Under the pieces are notes generated by a model. The model had not been told where the DNA came from. It made no database searches and worked only from the letters and a program-made list of their open reading frames with translations. Of a stretch of 55,640 bases of DNA, positions 44,242 through 52,602 are shown piece by piece; position 1 is the first letter of the stretch, and each line of letters starts with the position of its first letter. Made by a program: the position numbers and the translations under genes. The stretch comes from CAYJAY01 sp964368445. Its GTDB lineage: Bacteria > Bacillota > Clostridia > Oscillospirales > Ruminococcaceae. The stretch is from NCBI GenBank assembly GCA_964368445.1, contig CAYJAY010000013.1, positions 1 to 55,640 of the forward strand, in the 5' to 3' direction.

Positions 44242-44490
44242 TTACTTCTCCGCAATCTTTCTTTCGATAAGGTCAAGCATCTCGCCGACGTCTTTCAAAC
44301 CCTCTACCTCGCCGACAGAAAATTTTATCGCGAATTTTCTTTCCATAGCAACCAAGATGTTTATCTGCTCAAGGCTGTCCCAATCTTCTATGTCGGCGGC
44401 GGTCATCTCGTTGTGGACCGTTATGTCGTCGTCGTCAAAGATGTCGTGGAAGATTTCGGAAACTTGTTGTATTAATTCTGTTCTATTCAT
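44242..44490 (-). CDS. Specialised acyl carrier protein
   Basis: Carrier protein of 82 aa with the phosphopantetheine site S39 in EDWDSLEQINIL. The sequence D-W-D-S-L-E-Q is typical of carriers in secondary or polysaccharide-modification loci, unlike the GADSLD of housekeeping AcpP at 34078. It overlaps the FkbH gene by 8 nt and has GAGG 6 nt before the ATG. Its most likely partners are the FkbH-like protein upstream and MaoC downstream. Confidence 0.9.
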   Translation of the reverse strand: MNRTELIQQVSEIFHDIFDDDDITVHNEMTAADIEDWDSLEQINILVAMERKFAIKFSVGEVEGLKDVGEMLDLIERKIAEK

Positions 44491-46255
44491 AAATTACCTC
44501 TATTGAATTTGTTTTATTTTCATATTCTTTTGGAATATTGAACAACCATGTTGTTTCGCCGTTTTGAAGTTCCTCGGTTTTTACAAAACCTAATGTGCTA
44601 TAAAAATCTTTTACAATGGAATTTTTTGCGGTTGGAATATAACTCGCGGTTATCTTTTCAACCGAAAGTTGTTTTAATGTTTCAACCAACACATCAAACA
44701 TGGCATATTCAAGCTCGCGTTTAAACACACGACAGCTCATTATCCAAAGTTCGATGTCCGCGACGTTGTCGTTTACCTCGCATATAATCTCGGTTACAAT
44801 TCCGTTGTCGCCAAACTTATCGGTAAGCCTTGAATAAAGCGTTACAAAATTTTCGCTCTTTGCGCGTTCGGTTATCTCATCGCCGGTATACCGCCTTGTT
44901 GTCAGATTAAATTGGTTGGTTTTGTTTGCAAGTGCGGTGATGCGCTCGGCATTTTGTTCGGTGAATTTTCCGAAATACCCTTTCATGTCAAGCGATTTAA
45001 GATATTCGGAATAATCGGAATATTCCGAAACCAAACTGTTTCTAAGCGCATTTTGTGCGTACATCTCGTTTCGCTTTAAGTCGTCTTCCGAAAGAGACAC
45101 CGTTTCAAAATATCCCGAATTTGCAACCGTTTCTGCGTAACGTTCCGGCATTAGAAGCGACGGAATCGCGACAGAACTAAGCATTGATTTAACCTGTTCG
45201 CGTTCGAACGGGTTGTCGTCTGCAAAAACAAAACTGTCGATTCCAACATTAAGCTCGTTTGCGGCGTTTTGAATGTTGGTCGCTTTGTCGTCCCAGTTTG
45301 CGTAAAAACACGCAAAGTCTTCTCGTCCCAGCACCGACGAGGGATGGGAAAAACCGCTTATCGCCGCGTCCTGTTCGTTTTTGGAGTTAACCCCCAAAAC
45401 AACACCTATTCGCGAAAGCTCTTTTGCGACATTTTGCATGTCGGAAAACGCAATTCCCCCGGGGCTTTCAGAGCCCAGAATTATTCCGTCAACACCGTCG
45501 TCCCCTATAATCCCGCCCCAAAGTGTGTTGTCACAGTCAAGCATCAAAACTTTTTTGTTTCGTCCAAAAATCGCTTTTATGATGTTCGCGACTGAATGGC
45601 AAAGGGTGGGCACAGCGTTTGGGGCAACGGCGTATTTATATGCGTTGTAATACGACGGGTCGCTCCAATCGTCGAGGCCATAGAAACTTGACAGATAGTT
45701 TATGTCGTTTATGTAAAAGTTCGGTGTGTTTTCGGCATAGTCTGCCATGAATTCGTTTAACCTGTTGACAAACCGAACCTTGCCCGCCGGGTCGTATGCT
45801 TCGCGGTTTCCCATAATACGAATACGTGGGAACTCGAAGTTGTTTGCGACTACTGCGCCGCCAAAGCAAAGCGCCTTGTCCCAAAGATTTTTAAATCGTT
45901 TTGTTTCCGCCTCAAAAAGCTCGTCGGCAGTTTTTTTGCTGTCTCCCGCTTTTGGCAAAAACGAAAGATTGTGGATACTTGTGTGAATAAATATGATGTC
46001 GGGCGAAAACTCTTTGAGAGTTCCGTCGTCAAACACTATCTCTTCATAGAACCTTGAATAGTCCCCAATTTTAAACGTCGGCTTAATGCCGTTGTCCAAA
46101 AGAAAAATCTCAAGTATGTTTTCTATCTGGCCTATCGTCGTTCCCGAAACTATCGCAATTTTTTTGTCGATTAAGTTTTCGTTTTTTAAAAGTTCTTTTT
46201 TTATCTTACGCTTGTTTTGAAGAATATCTTCCGATTTAAAAGGAAATTCCAACAT
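44483..46255 (-). CDS. FkbH-like HAD-IIIC acyl-loading protein
   Basis: Three-part protein of 590 aa. Residues about 1-220 form the SGNH-like N-terminal region (IAIVSGTTIGQIENIL, YYNAYKYAVAP). The HAD phosphatase domain begins at about 236 with LDCDNTLWGGIIGDDG and runs to FADDNPFEREQV. The C-terminal acyltransferase-like part has NQFNLTTRRYT and MSCRVFKRELE with a conserved Cys. FkbH-type proteins take glycerate from 1,3-bisphosphoglycerate and load it on an ACP, or act on related hydroxyacyl groups. This gene leads the cassette: ACP overlaps it by 8 nt, and MaoC, SDR and the possible GNAT-like gene follow. AAAGGAA is 12 nt before the ATG. Confidence 0.9.
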   Translation of the reverse strand: MLEFPFKSEDILQNKRKIKKELLKNENLIDKKIAIVSGTTIGQIENILEIFLLDNGIKPTFKIGDYSRFYEEIVFDDGTLKEFSPDIIFIHTSIHNLSFLPKAGDSKKTADELFEAETKRFKNLWDKALCFGGAVVANNFEFPRIRIMGNREAYDPAGKVRFVNRLNEFMADYAENTPNFYINDINYLSSFYGLDDWSDPSYYNAYKYAVAPNAVPTLCHSVANIIKAIFGRNKKVLMLDCDNTLWGGIIGDDGVDGIILGSESPGGIAFSDMQNVAKELSRIGVVLGVNSKNEQDAAISGFSHPSSVLGREDFACFYANWDDKATNIQNAANELNVGIDSFVFADDNPFEREQVKSMLSSVAIPSLLMPERYAETVANSGYFETVSLSEDDLKRNEMYAQNALRNSLVSEYSDYSEYLKSLDMKGYFGKFTEQNAERITALANKTNQFNLTTRRYTGDEITERAKSENFVTLYSRLTDKFGDNGIVTEIICEVNDNVADIELWIMSCRVFKRELEYAMFDVLVETLKQLSVEKITASYIPTAKNSIVKDFYSTLGFVKTEELQNGETTWLFNIPKEYENKTNSIEVIYE

Positions 46256-46524
46256 GTTTTTAAAACCGTTCCTTTTGCTTGAATTTTATATATAGATTGT
46301 TTTATTTGTTTCATAATCGTAAATTGTATATATTTAATATATTTTAACATACATTATAGCAAAAATAAAGTGCCAACACCTAGCATTTGCACAAACAAAG
46401 CAAACGTTTTAATAAGTTTTTTAGATTTTTTTAATTTGCAACCGATAGTTGCGGGGCAGTTGGTAGAATTTTTTTTAATTTTTGATAAAATAAGCTTATA
46501 AAAAACAAAAGGTGGAAAACAGAT

Positions 46525-47136
46525 ATGAAGCTTTATGAACAGATTAAACACCAAAGAAGCGTTAACGGCATGTCGCAGGAAACTCTGGCAGAAAAAATCG
46601 GGGTCTCAAGACAGGCGGTTGCAAAATGGGAAAGTGGGCAAAGCTTGCCTTCTTCCGAAAATTTAATAGCTCTTTCAAAAATTTTTGGTGTGTCTCTCGA
46701 TCTTTTAACAGAGAGAAAAACATCGGAAAACGAGATTAAGCAAAAACAAAAAATAATCCGACAAGCAAATCTTGTGCTTATTGCAATTATCCTCCACGCT
46801 AGCTTGCTCAATGTTGCAGTGCAACCGTTTGCACCCGAAGCATATGGTCTTCCCTTGTCGTTCATTTGGGCATATAAACTTGTTCCGCTTTTTTTGTCTG
46901 CCGTTTGGATGTCGTTCAACTTAACGTTTGAAAAGGATATAAAACAGTTTCAAAAGAATGTTTTTATCGAACTTCTATACTACTTGTTACAAGCATCTGT
47001 TGCATTGTTTGTTTTATATAGCAACCTTTCTTTGTTGGCAGAACCGTTGATAGTTGTCGTTGCATTAGGTTATATTTTTTATATAAACCCAAAATATATG
47101 AACAGAAAATTAACTCGCAAATGGGGAGAAAAATAG
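46525..47136 (+). CDS. XRE-family regulator with membrane-anchored C-terminus
   Basis: Protein of 203 aa. Residues 1-65 are an XRE helix-turn-helix (SQETLAEKIGVSRQAVAKWESGQ), followed by a short linker and three or four hydrophobic segments (about 75-92, 105-120, 148-168 and 168-187). Such DNA-binding proteins fixed to the membrane are common in Firmicutes; they probably sense a membrane or small signal. AAGGTGG precedes the ATG. It is divergent from the FkbH gene and separated from rubrerythrin by a promoter region. Confidence 0.85.
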   Translation: MKLYEQIKHQRSVNGMSQETLAEKIGVSRQAVAKWESGQSLPSSENLIALSKIFGVSLDLLTERKTSENEIKQKQKIIRQANLVLIAIILHASLLNVAVQPFAPEAYGLPLSFIWAYKLVPLFLSAVWMSFNLTFEKDIKQFQKNVFIELLYYLLQASVALFVLYSNLSLLAEPLIVVVALGYIFYINPKYMNRKLTRKWGEK

Positions 47137-47183
47137 ACTATTATATTATTCTACAAAATTTATCAAGTTTTTTCAAAAACCTA

Positions 47184-47212
47184 TTGACAGGACAAAACTA
47201 ATATGATAATAT
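47184..47212 (+). promoter_or_regulatory. Promoter of the rubrerythrin - desulfoferrodoxin operon
   Basis: TTGACA (47184-47189) is followed by GATAAT (47205-47210, spacer 15) or TAATAT (47207-47212, spacer 17). The start would be near 47218. Confidence 0.6.
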
Positions 47213-47220
47213 TTGCATTA

Positions 47221-47241
47221 TAGTAATGATAATCATTACTA
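47221..47241 (+). promoter_or_regulatory. Fur/PerR-type operator
   Basis: Perfect 10-bp arms TAGTAATGAT and ATCATTACTA flank a single A. The core TGATAATCATTA fits the 7-1-7 type site bound by Fur-family metal or peroxide regulators. It covers the likely transcription start, so binding should repress. Confidence 0.72.
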
Positions 47242-47383
47242 ACAAGACAACACTTTTAAACAAAAGTATAATTAACAAATAGTTCATATAAAGTTTATAT
47301 TAACCATTTGAAAATGACAATAAAAGTGTTAAAATTCAAGTATATTCCACTTAAAAATAATAAATAATAAGGAGAGCACAATA

Positions 47384-47926
47384 ATGGCAGATTTAAAAGG
47401 AACAAAAACAGAACAAAATTTGATGGAAGCTTTTGCGGGGGAAAGCCAAGCAAGAAATAAGTATAGCTATTTTGCTTCTAAAGCGAAAAAAGAAGGTTTT
47501 GAACAAGTTGCGGCTATCTTTGAAGAAACCGCAAACAACGAAAAAGAACACGCAAAACTTTGGTTTAAACTTTTGCATGGTGGCGCGGTTGGTTCCACTA
47601 TCGAAAACCTTAAAGCGGCGGCAGAGGGTGAAAACGGCGAGTGGACAGAAATGTATGCGCGCATGGCTAAAGAAGCGAAGGAAGAAGGGTTTGCAGACAT
47701 AGCAAAACTGTTTGAAGGCGTTGCAAAGATAGAAAAAGAACACGAAGAACGTTATTTGAAACTTCTCTCCAACATCGAGAATAAAGTTGTGTTTGAGAAA
47801 GATACTAAAGTTGTTTGGATATGCCGCAACTGTGGACACATCGTCGACAGCACAAAGGCTCCGTCGCTTTGCCCCGTGTGCGACCATCCACAAGCATATT
47901 TTGAATTAAGATCGGTTAACTATTAG
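47384..47926 (+). CDS. rbr: Rubrerythrin
   Basis: Non-haem diiron peroxidase of 180 aa that reduces hydrogen peroxide in anaerobes. The ferritin-like domain carries the ligand glutamates in AFAGESQARNKY, EETANNEKEHAKL and KEAKEEGFADIAKLFEGVAKIEKEHEERY. The C-terminal rubredoxin domain has ICRNCG and LCPVC. Length is normal. GGAGAG lies about 12 nt before the ATG. It is followed 38 nt later by dfx. Confidence 0.97.
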   Translation: MADLKGTKTEQNLMEAFAGESQARNKYSYFASKAKKEGFEQVAAIFEETANNEKEHAKLWFKLLHGGAVGSTIENLKAAAEGENGEWTEMYARMAKEAKEEGFADIAKLFEGVAKIEKEHEERYLKLLSNIENKVVFEKDTKVVWICRNCGHIVDSTKAPSLCPVCDHPQAYFELRSVNY

Positions 47927-47964
47927 ACCAATCGATATTTTATTAAAAAAAGGAGAGTAATAAC

Positions 47965-48348
47965 ATGTGTTGCAACCAAAAATTTTTCATCTGTAAGCAT
48001 TGCGGAAACATGGTAGGGATTATCGAAAACAAGGGTGTTCCCCTTGTATGTTGTGGCGAACCTATGGCGGAACTTGTCGCCAACACGGTTGAGGCCGCAA
48101 CCGAAAAGCATATACCTGTAGTAGAAAAAACCAACAGCGGAATAACCGTTTCTGTTGGTAGCGTTGCACATCCAATGGAGGAACAACACAACATCGGGTT
48201 TGTTTATGTCGCGACAACAAAAGGCGGCCAACGCAAATGTCTTAAACCGGGCGAGGCTCCAAAAGTTTCGTTTAGCTTTGTAGACGACGAGCCGGTAGCA
48301 GTGTTTGCCTATTGCAACCTGCACGGATTGTGGAAAGCAGACGTGTAA
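47965..48348 (+). CDS. dfx: Desulfoferrodoxin (superoxide reductase)
   Basis: Superoxide reductase of 127 aa with two iron sites. Centre I uses C10, C13, C29 and C30 (N-terminal desulforedoxin-like domain). Centre II uses H49, H69, H75, C117 and H120, with catalytic E47 and K48 also present. All positions match the two-centre type. It converts superoxide to peroxide, which rubrerythrin then removes. A GGAGAG site precedes the ATG. It is in an operon with rbr, so it falls under the same Fur/PerR-type operator. Confidence 0.97.
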   Translation: MCCNQKFFICKHCGNMVGIIENKGVPLVCCGEPMAELVANTVEAATEKHIPVVEKTNSGITVSVGSVAHPMEEQHNIGFVYVATTKGGQRKCLKPGEAPKVSFSFVDDEPVAVFAYCNLHGLWKADV

Positions 48349-48404
48349 AAACACCAAAAGCGAAAAAATTATTCTTACGTTTTAAAAAGATTTGACTCTA
48401 AGCG

Positions 48405-48436
48405 AAGGGGCTGTGACAATTTTGTCACAGCCCCTT
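48405..48436. terminator. Bidirectional intrinsic terminator
   Basis: AAGGGGCTGTGACA (48405-48418) pairs with TGTCACAGCCCCTT (48423-48436) around a 4-nt loop. It separates convergent dfx and the DEAD-box helicase gene. Confidence 0.88.
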
Positions 48437-48444
48437 TGTTAACG

Positions 48445-50181
48445 TTAACCGGCAAACTTAAGATTTCTTATCTTTTTGTTTTTGCCGTATTTTGTTTCGT
48501 GTTTTTTATGTCGGTCGGAATAGGAATGTTTGCGGCTTGATGATTTTCCGCCGTATGAACCTGTTTTATACGCCGTTACCGAAACGGATTTTCCGCAGAT
48601 TTTAAGGTTTGCCGTTTCGCCGACAATAGCCTCGACCATGTCGTTTGGAACTTCGACAAGTGAATAATCTTTGTCGATTATAATCTTTCCTATGAGTTTC
48701 GAGGTGATACCGGTTTTCTCGGTAATAGCGCCGACAATGTGGTTGGGGCAACATCTCGAAGTATGCCCGATGTTTAGTTTTAACTTGCCATAGTTAGTGT
48801 TGTCATTTTTATATGAACGACCTTTTTCGCCTTTGGCACTTTTGCTTTTTTCTACATTGCTTTTTTTAAATTCAGGCAGATTGACAAGTCCTTTGTCTGT
48901 GCTCGAAAAAGCTATGTCGGCAAGTGCCAACGATATTTGTTCAAGCGAAAAACCTTGCTCAACCAATCTATCCACCATCATTTGGGTGTGTGCAGAGGGT
49001 TGGTTGTTTAAAGATTGTTCGATAGTTTTAACGTTGCGCTCGACGTCGTTTGAACTTATCATGTCAACCGTTGGCATGTCGATCTCTTGAATTTCGCATT
49101 TGAGTTTTCTTGAAAGATCTACAAGTTCCAGCAACTGTTGTTTTCCACAACAAAGCGTGACGGCGGTTCCGTCTTTGCCTGCGCGTCCTGTTCTGCCTAT
49201 CCTGTGGACATAAAATTCCGACATCTTAGGTATGTCGTAGTTAAAAACAAAATCGATATCATTAACGTCGATTCCGCGCGCGGCGACATCGGTTGCAATT
49301 AGGATTTCAGTTTTGCCGTTTTTAAAATCCGACATAACAGCGGTTCTTTGGTTTTGACGCATGTCTCCGTGGAGACCTCTTGCGGAAAAACCAAAATCAT
49401 AAAGTTTTTGTGCAAGCTCGTCTACCATGCTTTTTGTGTTGGCAAAAACTATGCTGCGCTTTGGTTTATAGTAATGTAAAAGAAGGTTTAACGCGTCGTT
49501 TTTGCAGTTTCTTGGAATTTGAACATAGATCTGTTTAATCGCGCTTATTGTTGCTTTGTCCTTTACAAGGTCAATTCTTGTTGCGTTGTTTTGGAATTTA
49601 GTCGTAATTTCAAGTATGCCTTTTGGGATGGTAGCGGAAAAAAGAAGCGTTTGGCGCTCTTGTGGAGCGTCTTTTAATATCGTTTCGATATCCTCTTTAA
49701 AGCCCATGTTTAACATCTCGTCCGCTTCGTCGAGAATAATCATCTGTAGGTTTTTAAGTTTTAATGTTCCGCGTTTCATGTGGTCCATAATTCGTCCGGG
49801 GGTTCCAATGACCAAGTTTGCTTGTCTAAGTTCGCGAAACTGGGTTTTATAATCTCCGCCACCATAGATATTGGCTGTTTTAACGTGTGGCATATAACGT
49901 GTGAGTTTTTTAACCTCGTCGCCACATTGTTGGGCTAATTCACGGGTGGGGGAGAGGATAAGAGCTTGTATGCTCGGAATGTCTTGCTCGATACGTTCGA
50001 CACACGGAATTGCAAAAGCCATTGTCTTGCCTGTGCCGGTTTGCGATTGAGCCAAAATGTCGATGCCTTCTCTGATTAAAGGAATTGTTTCGGCTTGAAC
50101 GTTGGTCGCTTCGACAAAACCCATTTTGTCAATAGCGCGCATCATGTTTTCGTGGAGTCCTAGTTGTTTAAAAGTTGTCAA
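48445..50181 (-). CDS. DEAD-box RNA helicase, DbpA/CshA-type
   Basis: ATP-dependent RNA helicase of 578 aa acting in ribosome assembly or RNA decay. All core motifs are present: Q-motif (NVQAETIP), Walker A QTGTGKT, PTRELAQQ, TPGR, LDEADEML, SAT, and HRIGRTGRAG. Residues about 470-545 are a DbpA-type RNA-binding domain (KLKLNIGHTSRC...ICGKSVSV), followed by a basic Ser/Lys/His tail of about 35 residues. The start is TTG 50181, 5 nt after AAAGGAG; the frame to 50256 would run through the leader. Its leader holds a terminator-like hairpin, so expression may be attenuated. Confidence 0.93.
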   Translation of the reverse strand: MTTFKQLGLHENMMRAIDKMGFVEATNVQAETIPLIREGIDILAQSQTGTGKTMAFAIPCVERIEQDIPSIQALILSPTRELAQQCGDEVKKLTRYMPHVKTANIYGGGDYKTQFRELRQANLVIGTPGRIMDHMKRGTLKLKNLQMIILDEADEMLNMGFKEDIETILKDAPQERQTLLFSATIPKGILEITTKFQNNATRIDLVKDKATISAIKQIYVQIPRNCKNDALNLLLHYYKPKRSIVFANTKSMVDELAQKLYDFGFSARGLHGDMRQNQRTAVMSDFKNGKTEILIATDVAARGIDVNDIDFVFNYDIPKMSEFYVHRIGRTGRAGKDGTAVTLCCGKQQLLELVDLSRKLKCEIQEIDMPTVDMISSNDVERNVKTIEQSLNNQPSAHTQMMVDRLVEQGFSLEQISLALADIAFSSTDKGLVNLPEFKKSNVEKSKSAKGEKGRSYKNDNTNYGKLKLNIGHTSRCCPNHIVGAITEKTGITSKLIGKIIIDKDYSLVEVPNDMVEAIVGETANLKICGKSVSVTAYKTGSYGGKSSSRKHSYSDRHKKHETKYGKNKKIRNLKFAG

Positions 50182-50224
50182 AGTTGCTCCTTTATAGCAT
50201 AAATAGTAGTTGTGAAGATGTCTG

Positions 50225-50268
50225 ATTAAAAAATAAAAGGCGGATGCACCACCCACCTTTTTTTATTT
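50225..50268 (-). promoter_or_regulatory. Terminator-like hairpin in the helicase leader
   Basis: On the minus strand AAGGTGG pairs with CCGCCTT (one G-U pair) around a 9-nt loop, extended by A/T pairs and followed by TTATTTTTT. It lies between the promoter at 50290-50318 and the TTG start, so it would stop transcription early unless disrupted. A feature of this shape can act as an attenuator or cold-sensitive switch. Confidence 0.6.
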
Positions 50269-50289
50269 AAGTAATTGAACGCGAAACGA

Positions 50290-50318
50290 ATTATATCATA
50301 CATGTTTTAAAATAGCAA
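50290..50318 (-). promoter_or_regulatory. Sigma-A promoter for the helicase
   Basis: On the minus strand TTGCTA (50318-50313), a 17-nt spacer and consensus TATAAT (50295-50290) give a start near 50283 and a leader of about 100 nt. Confidence 0.65.
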
Positions 50319-50374
50319 GAAATATTTAAAAATAAAGCAATTAAGCCATTTTAACACAAATTTTAGGTTAAAAA

Positions 50375-50410
50375 ATGAGTGTTATCGCCGATTAATGCGA
50401 CAACACTCAT
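50375..50410 (-). terminator. Intrinsic terminator of the transglutaminase-like gene
   Basis: ATGAGTGTT (50375-50383) pairs with AACACTCAT (50402-50410), with additional inner CGC/GCG pairs. On the minus strand it is followed by TTTTT. It lies about 20 nt after the gene's stop. Confidence 0.8.
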
Positions 50411-50431
50411 AGGGTTTAATCTGTCTTGCGA

Positions 50432-51691
50432 TTATTCTTGTTCAATGGGGCAGACGACGAGAACGGTTCCTATCTCTTCATGCGTTATCGGGAACGACGC
50501 TGTGGTTTGGAAAAGTGGGCCTTCTTTTTCCTCTTGCAGTTCGTTGGCCGCTTCAATAATCGCGTCGACGCCGCCTTCATATTCCGTTATGAAACTTGTG
50601 AACGCTTCGGGGTCGGTTATCTTTACTTCAAAGTATCCGGCTTCCCCCGAAAGGTTGTCGCTTAAGGCTTTTGCCAAAATTTCGGTTATTTCGGAAGGCT
50701 CGGCACAGGTGAAGCCGTTTTTGTCAAACCAGTTTATGTCTTGACCTGCCGGCAGCGGAACCGACACCTCGTTGTCTGTTATGTGGTCGATTGCGAGTTG
50801 TTGATCCGATATGCCGAAATATGCGTGGCTCACCGCGTTTGAGGCTATCTCCACGTCGGTGTTTTCCTCAAGGTCGAGGTCGTCCCACGTTACATCAAGG
50901 TTGGTTACAACTCCGTCTAACTGAACCTTGTTCCAAGCGTGTCCCTCTTCGGTTTCGGGGTCTGTGTCGTCCCCTAAAATGACATAGCTGTCGATACCAA
51001 CTCGGTCGGCTATAAGCGAAAACGCCAAGGCATAGCCGTCGCACACCGCCGTTTTGTTGACAAGCGCGCCATACGCATTGTGGATGTCGGTTCGGCTTAA
51101 TGTATAGTCGTATGACACGTTACGTATAAGATAGTCATATATATAAACCGCTGTTTCATACTGTGTAGTAAAGTTTTGAGCTTTAACCTCGTTAACCGCA
51201 AGGTTAATTGCCGCTTCGAAATCGGTTATTCGCTGTTCCAAATCCGCCGCGCTGTAGGTGTACGTTAGGTTGACCGCTGTTCCGTATGAGTCGATTATAA
51301 AATGGGTGTCAAAAAAAGAGATGTAGAAAAATTCAGGGCTGTTATAACCCATGTAGTTTATTATCTTTTGAATCGACGGCTCATCGTAGTTAGTGTTTTC
51401 GACGACAACTTGTGTTTCGCCGTCCTCTATTCCTTTTATAATTGCGTTGTAGAGAAGGGTGTCTTTTTCGGTCAGGATGCCGTCAACAGGAATAACGTTA
51501 ACGTCGACAGCGGGTTCGTTTGGAGGTTTTTCCTCCGTTTGTTGCTCAACGAACTCAACCCAATCGGGATGTTGAATGTTGGCTATTGCTTGCTGTTGTG
51601 TGGGGAGATAGTCGCCAAACCACACCAAAGCGGACACGACAGCCAAAAGTACCAATGCTGTGATTTTTATTATTAATTTCATATATTTCAT
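50432..51691 (-). CDS. Exported transglutaminase-like protein
   Basis: Protein of 419 aa anchored or secreted by an N-terminal hydrophobic segment (about 5-25). The C-terminal half holds a transglutaminase-like fold with catalytic triad Cys (about 218, KTAVCDGYALAF), His (about 252, GHAWNKV) and Asp (about 267, LDVTWDD). The N-terminal half is helical, acidic and without a known domain. Such proteins in Clostridia act as proteases or crosslinkers at the cell surface. The substrate is unknown. The ribosome site (GGA) is weak, but this is the only ATG before the membrane segment. Confidence 0.82.
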   Translation of the reverse strand: MKYMKLIIKITALVLLAVVSALVWFGDYLPTQQQAIANIQHPDWVEFVEQQTEEKPPNEPAVDVNVIPVDGILTEKDTLLYNAIIKGIEDGETQVVVENTNYDEPSIQKIINYMGYNSPEFFYISFFDTHFIIDSYGTAVNLTYTYSAADLEQRITDFEAAINLAVNEVKAQNFTTQYETAVYIYDYLIRNVSYDYTLSRTDIHNAYGALVNKTAVCDGYALAFSLIADRVGIDSYVILGDDTDPETEEGHAWNKVQLDGVVTNLDVTWDDLDLEENTDVEIASNAVSHAYFGISDQQLAIDHITDNEVSVPLPAGQDINWFDKNGFTCAEPSEITEILAKALSDNLSGEAGYFEVKITDPEAFTSFITEYEGGVDAIIEAANELQEEKEGPLFQTTASFPITHEEIGTVLVVCPIEQE

Positions 51692-51836
51692 AGTAAATGT
51701 CCATTCCTTAGCTCTGTCGTAAGTCAGAGATTACATATAATATACCATATATGCAGAAAAAAAAGAACACTTTTCAGAAATTTTCAGATATTCAAATAAA
51801 CAAAAAATAAAAAAATAAAAATCTTGAAAAAAGCTA

Positions 51837-51865
51837 TTTACAAAAACGTTTCGATGTGGTAACAT
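51837..51865 (+). promoter_or_regulatory. Probable promoter for pyrR-uraA
   Basis: TTTACA (51837-51842), a 17-nt spacer and TAACAT (51860-51865). A start near 51872 lies just before the PyrR-binding element. The rest of 51692-51836, upstream of both divergent genes, is AT-rich with no further feature seen. Confidence 0.5.
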
Positions 51866-51885
51866 TACTAATCAGGAAAACAACC

Positions 51886-52017
51886 CTTTAAGTCGATACA
51901 GAGAGATTGACAAGGTTTGAAAATATCTGCTTGTTTTGTTTGCCGCTTTTTTGTGGTTGACGCTTGAGCTATCAAAAAACCTTTAACTCTATCGACATCT
52001 AAAGATAGAGTTTTTTT
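51886..52017 (+). promoter_or_regulatory. PyrR-responsive attenuator leader
   Basis: The PyrR-binding RNA element lies around 51886-51914, with the conserved AGAGAGATTGACAAGG core. An intrinsic terminator follows: AACTCTATC (51985-51993) with GATAGAGTT (52004-52012) and a seven-T run to 52017. GTCGATACAGAG (51893-51904) can pair with CTCTATCGAC (51988-51997) with one bulged base, which would form the competing antiterminator. In the known mechanism, PyrR bound to UMP holds the first element in its own hairpin and lets the terminator form. Confidence 0.82.
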
Positions 52018-52052
52018 GTGCGAAAAAATAACAACAAGGATGGTCGGGAAAA

Positions 52053-52583
52053 ATGGTTAAAGCAATGGTGATGGACGAGGTTGCGATAAACCGCGCGCTC
52101 CACAGAATTTCTTTCGAGATTATAGAACGCAACAAAGGAGTTGAAGACGTAGTTATCGCCGGAATTAAAAGACGGGGAGTTACGCTTGCCGGAACTATTG
52201 CAAAAAAAATCAATTCTATCGAACAAACGGAAGTTCCCGTTTGCGAGATTGACATCACAAGATATCGCGACGATATCGAGTTTGACTTCACACAAAAAAA
52301 TTCTGTTGTAATCGACCTTGACCTGAAGGACAAAAAAGTCGTTATAGTAGATGATGTGCTCCACACCGGAAGAACGGTGAGGGCGGCTATCGACGCTATT
52401 ATCTCGGCAGGGCGTCCTAAATCAATTCAACTTGCGGTTTTGATAGACCGAGGACATCGCGAACTTCCGATTAGACCCGATTATGTCGGGAAAAATGTTC
52501 CGACGTCGACGAGCGAGCAAGTTGAGGTTTGGGTGGAACAACTCGATGGAAAAAACCAAGTTATTATTCAACAAAACACTTAA
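52053..52583 (+). CDS. pyrR: Bifunctional pyrimidine regulatory protein / uracil phosphoribosyltransferase
   Basis: RNA-binding attenuator protein of 176 aa with residual uracil phosphoribosyltransferase activity. The PRPP-binding motif is VVIVDDVLHTGRTVRAA (about 94-110), and the family N-terminus KAMVMDEVAINRAL fixes the start at ATG 52053 with AAGGATGG upstream. It binds UMP and represses pyr genes by acting on leader RNAs. Its own leader has such an element, so it is autoregulated, and it is followed 19 nt later by uraA. Confidence 0.95.
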   Translation: MVKAMVMDEVAINRALHRISFEIIERNKGVEDVVIAGIKRRGVTLAGTIAKKINSIEQTEVPVCEIDITRYRDDIEFDFTQKNSVVIDLDLKDKKVVIVDDVLHTGRTVRAAIDAIISAGRPKSIQLAVLIDRGHRELPIRPDYVGKNVPTSTSEQVEVWVEQLDGKNQVIIQQNT

Positions 52584-52602
52584 AAGAAAGGTAACAATCA
52601 AA

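Noticed and set aside
52483..52602. N-terminal extension of uracil permease
   Set aside because: It overlaps pyrR out of frame and is Arg/Lys-rich; ATG 52603 with AAAGG matches the family N-terminus.
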